This document shows, in pieces, positions 62,041-64,000 of a stretch of 64,000 bases of DNA. This DNA is from an uncultured Oscillospiraceae bacterium (lineage in GTDB: Bacteria > Bacillota > Clostridia > Oscillospirales > Ruminococcaceae). Location: positions 1 through 64,000 of the forward strand of contig CASGAN010000003.1 of the NCBI GenBank assembly GCA_949299455.1, read 5' to 3'. Both the position numbers and the translations under genes were made by a program. Position 1 is the first letter of the stretch. Each line of letters opens with the position of its first letter. The notes under the pieces are model-generated. The model saw only the letters and a program-made list of their open reading frames with translations. It searched no databases and had not been told where the DNA came from.

Positions 62041-62295
62041 ATGCCGAACATCAAATCCGCTAAAAAAAGAGTTCAGGTGAACGCAGTCAGAGCTGCTCGC
62101 AACAAAGCTGCAAACTCTGAGCTGAAAACAGTGCTCAAAAAAGCAAACACCGCTATTGAAACAAACAGCGACGACAAAGCAGAAGCTGTCAAGGTTGCAA
62201 TCAAAAAAATCGACCAGGCTTGTGCAAAAGGTCTGATGCACAAAAATAAAGCTGCAAGAAAAAAATCGCAGATCATGCGCAAAGCAAACGCGTAA
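62041..62295 (+). CDS. rpsT: 30S ribosomal protein S20
   Basis: An 84-residue lysine- and alanine-rich helical protein that binds 16S rRNA early in 30S assembly. MPNIKSAKKRVQVN and the C-terminal GLMHKNKAARKKSQIMRKANA are characteristic. GAGGAGG lies before the ATG. A long leader suggests translational control by free S20, as in other bacteria, though this is only inferred. Confidence 0.97.
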   Translation: MPNIKSAKKRVQVNAVRAARNKAANSELKTVLKKANTAIETNSDDKAEAVKVAIKKIDQACAKGLMHKNKAARKKSQIMRKANA

Positions 62296-62312
62296 TTTTT
62301 TCGCAGAAACGC

Positions 62313-62346
62313 AAACGGAAACGAGGGTGTGTCGTTTCCGTTTTTT
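62313..62346 (+). terminator. rpsT terminator
   Basis: CGGAAACGA pairs with TCGTTTCCG, followed by six Ts. Confidence 0.88.
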
Positions 62347-62404
62347 GTTTTGCTTGACAAAAGTGGCTCTGTCCGTTATCATAAGTAAAAAGGAGGAATT
62401 GCCG

Positions 62405-62578
62405 ATGAAAGAACTTCGTTCATCCGAGGAAAAAACGAAAACGACCCTTCCGATCATTTCCCTGCTGCTCATGATTGCTGCGCTCGCAATGACTTCTGCT
62501 TATGTGCTTTATAAATACACAAGCGACCGCTCTTATCGCCGCAAATGGAAAGATTATGACGACTGCGGTCTTGCATGA
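62405..62578 (+). CDS. Small single-helix membrane protein
   Basis: A 57-residue protein with one membrane helix at about residues 16-41 (LPIISLLLMIAALAMTSAYV) between a charged N-terminus and a charged tail (DRSYRRKWKDYDDCG). AAAGGAGG lies just before the ATG at 62405 and a strong terminator follows, so it appears to be a true gene. No family is recognised. The upstream rpsT terminator suggests a separate promoter; TTGACA at 62354-62359 with TTATCA at 62377-62382 is a candidate. Confidence 0.72.
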   Translation: MKELRSSEEKTKTTLPIISLLLMIAALAMTSAYVLYKYTSDRSYRRKWKDYDDCGLA

Positions 62579-62586
62579 CAAACAAT

Positions 62587-62617
62587 AAAAAACCGGATGC
62601 ATTTGCATCCGGTTTTT
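62587..62617 (+). terminator. Terminator after the small membrane protein gene
   Basis: AAAAAACCGGATGCA pairs with TGCATCCGGTTTTT. Confidence 0.85.
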
Positions 62618-62632
62618 ATTTTTGGCATAAAG

Positions 62633-62669
62633 AAAATCATCCGAACACAATTTGCGTTCGGATGATTTT
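62633..62669 (-). terminator. Terminator of the GH38 gene
   Basis: AAAATCATCCGAAC pairs with GTTCGGATGATTTT over a 9-base loop, 19 bases after the GH38 stop codon. Confidence 0.88.
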
Positions 62670-62688
62670 CGCTTTCTCTGTATCGGTT

Positions 62689-64000
62689 TTATTTGAGTGT
62701 CACTTTGAATGTCTTGATCTCAAACGGTTTGATCTCAAACGACAGGCGGTCAGTGTTTTCAACCGGTGTGCCGATCTCATTTTCGATCAGATCGCATTCG
62801 ACCATGCGTGCAACCGGAACGTTCCAGTTCATCGTGACCTGGGTACGGCGGTTGTGATCCTCGTACATACGAACGATGACACCGCTGCCGTCCTCGGCAC
62901 GTTTAACGGTTTCTGCAATGACGTTCGGTGCGTCCACGGTAAACAGACTTGCAAAGGTGAGCGATTCGTCGCCGTCTTTTGTCATGCGGAACGCATATGC
63001 CGGAACGTTTAGACAGTATGCTTCATGCTGTACGAATGCTTCGTTGTAGTCGCCTTCGTGCGGCAGAACGGCATAAGTGAACCAGTGCTCTTCCTGGTCG
63101 GTGGTCGGATTCGGCACAACACCCGATTTGATGAGTGTGAGCGTCATCTTACCGTCGTGGATGCCGTGACCATATTTGCAGTCATTGAGGATCGATACAC
63201 CGTAGCCGCCCTCGGACAGGTCTGCCCATTTATGGCCGCAGACTTCGAATTTCGCGCCGTCCCAAGAGGTGTTCTTGTGTGCCGGGCGTTTCAGGCTGCC
63301 GAACTGGATGTCGTAGGTTGCTTCGCTTGCATTGACATCCACTTCAAACTCAGTCTTGAGCAGAAGCTGGTGCTGTTTCCAATCCACATGGGTCTTGAAG
63401 TCGATGCGGCGGCTGTTTGTATAGAAGATGATATCCTGGTCGATGATCGAATCGCAGAATTTGAACTTGTTACGCAGGACCAGACGAACCGGACCGTTTT
63501 CGATCCACTCAGAGGAGAGAAGCTCGTCCACTACCCAGCTCTTCTGAGTGTAATAGATCTCGATATCCCAGTTATCATAGTAAATCGGTTTATCCTCGTA
63601 CACACGCAGCACGTTGCCGAGTCCGCCTTTACGCAGAACTTCGCGGTTTGCCTCTTTATCAAAGATGCTGACAAACTGGCGTGCGTTATTGAGCTGAATA
63701 CGGTAGTACGGCGTTTCGATCTCATTGAGTGTATGGATGACCGTTTTTGCCTCCGGTTTAATAGGATCGGTGCACGGTGTGAGCGCTTTATAGCCTTTTG
63801 CCGGAATGGTTACGCCGGAAATCATCAGCTTGCCATCGGTGGTGCGCTGTGCCGGAACGGTGCAGCCGCACGGCAGTTTGAACGAAGTGACGTTCTCATA
63901 GCCCTCAGCCGGAACAGTGATCTCATCCGAACGATCGAACGACAGGGTGTTGAATACGACGAGATCGTCTTTCTTTGCCTTGATTGCGCCTGCGATTGCT
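62689..64000 (-). CDS. Alpha-mannosidase, GH38 family (C-terminal part)
   Basis: At least 436 residues of a protein open at the right edge. The reading frame continues without a stop to the last base, so the ATG at 63825 is internal. The visible part is the C-terminal beta-sandwich region of a GH38 alpha-mannosidase: VVFNTLSFDRSDEITVP resembles the family's FNPLSW segment, followed by ALVRNRF-like LRNKFKFCDS and RIDFKTHVDWKQHQLLLK. It resembles cytosolic bacterial enzymes that trim mannose from glycans. The catalytic domain lies outside the window. Confidence 0.88.
   Translation of the reverse strand, partial: AIAGAIKAKKDDLVVFNTLSFDRSDEITVPAEGYENVTSFKLPCGCTVPAQRTTDGKLMISGVTIPAKGYKALTPCTDPIKPEAKTVIHTLNEIETPYYRIQLNNARQFVSIFDKEANREVLRKGGLGNVLRVYEDKPIYYDNWDIEIYYTQKSWVVDELLSSEWIENGPVRLVLRNKFKFCDSIIDQDIIFYTNSRRIDFKTHVDWKQHQLLLKTEFEVDVNASEATYDIQFGSLKRPAHKNTSWDGAKFEVCGHKWADLSEGGYGVSILNDCKYGHGIHDGKMTLTLIKSGVVPNPTTDQEEHWFTYAVLPHEGDYNEAFVQHEAYCLNVPAYAFRMTKDGDESLTFASLFTVDAPNVIAETVKRAEDGSGVIVRMYEDHNRRTQVTMNWNVPVARMVECDLIENEIGTPVENTDRLSFEIKPFEIKTFKVTLK

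Noticed and set aside
55791..62578. A biosynthetic or defence island between rnr and the GH38 gene
   Set aside because: All genes there belong to envelope, sporulation or ribosomal families; there are no nucleases, toxins, integrases or synthases.

Overview
The window reads as chromosomal DNA of a low-to-mid-GC, spore-forming Firmicute, most likely a clostridial lineage of the Oscillospiraceae/Ruminococcaceae type. The evidence is the gene content and order: spoIIP-gpr, tig-clpP-clpX, rplS-lepB-rbgA-rnhB, rpoBC followed by the str genes, and secG-rnr. The AGGAGG-type ribosome binding sites, many TTGACA-17-TATAAT promoters and dense strong intrinsic terminators fit the same picture. Nothing resembles a prophage, insertion sequence or CRISPR array. 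This is mostly core genome with a few small accessory modules.

Layout. 1-260: two strong promoters pointing out of the left edge, then a terminator. 263-5233 (-): operon DUF951-prfA-tsaC-coaE-lytic transglycosylase-M18 aminopeptidase. 5404-6801 (+): an unrecognised small protein and a three-repeat S1 RNA-binding protein. 6902-9481 (-): Ca2+-type P-type ATPase. 9601-11314 (+): LUD protein, YbaK-like deacylase, and an AT-rich GNAT acetyltransferase that looks acquired. 11531-23554 (-): rpoB-rpoC-rpsL-rpsG-fusA-tuf, with separate promoters for rpoB, rpsL and tuf. 23912-24454 (+): a lipoprotein. 24592-31000 (-): polA-LMW phosphatase-rimI-tsaD and GTP-dependent PEP carboxykinase. 31142-32125 (+): a tRNA-dihydrouridine synthase. 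32166-35044 (-): trpS, a PLP aminotransferase and a YfbR-like nucleotidase. 35160-39384 (+): YfhO-like membrane protein, YdcF-like protein, and a LytTR regulator with a DUF3021 membrane partner. 39422-42093 (-): GntR regulator plus an ABC-2-type transporter. 42203-43228 (-): LacI-family regulator. 43356-46641 (-): tig-clpP-clpX. 46807-52880 (-): a tightly packed run rplS-lepB-rbgA-rnhB::yraN-dipeptidase-thrC-phosphoesterase. 53315-55763 (+): secG-rnr. 55791-58874 (-): two PH-domain membrane proteins and a G5/3D cell-wall protein. 59445-61824 (-): gpr-spoIIP-small membrane protein. 62041-62578 (+): rpsT and a small membrane protein. 62689-64000 (-): C-terminal part of a GH38 alpha-mannosidase cut by the right edge.

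Function. Most of the window serves transcription, translation and protein quality control: RNA polymerase, EF-Tu/EF-G, S12, S7, S20, L19, RF1, TrpRS, t6A synthesis through TsaC and TsaD, RbgA, RNase R, trigger factor and ClpXP. Around this sit envelope functions (signal peptidase, SecG, lytic transglycosylase, G5/3D protein, SpoIIP) and central metabolism (PEPCK, CoaE, ThrC).

The items most worth a second look are the RNase HII-UPF0102 fusion, the RNA-level structures in front of rpoB, rpsL and rplS, a 13-bp perfect inverted repeat between tig and clpP, a natural proline inside the rifampicin-resistance region of RpoB, the facing LytTR/DUF3021 and GntR/ABC modules, and the unrecognised protein next to the triple-S1 protein. 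I found no clear sign of a wholly new defence or mobile system.
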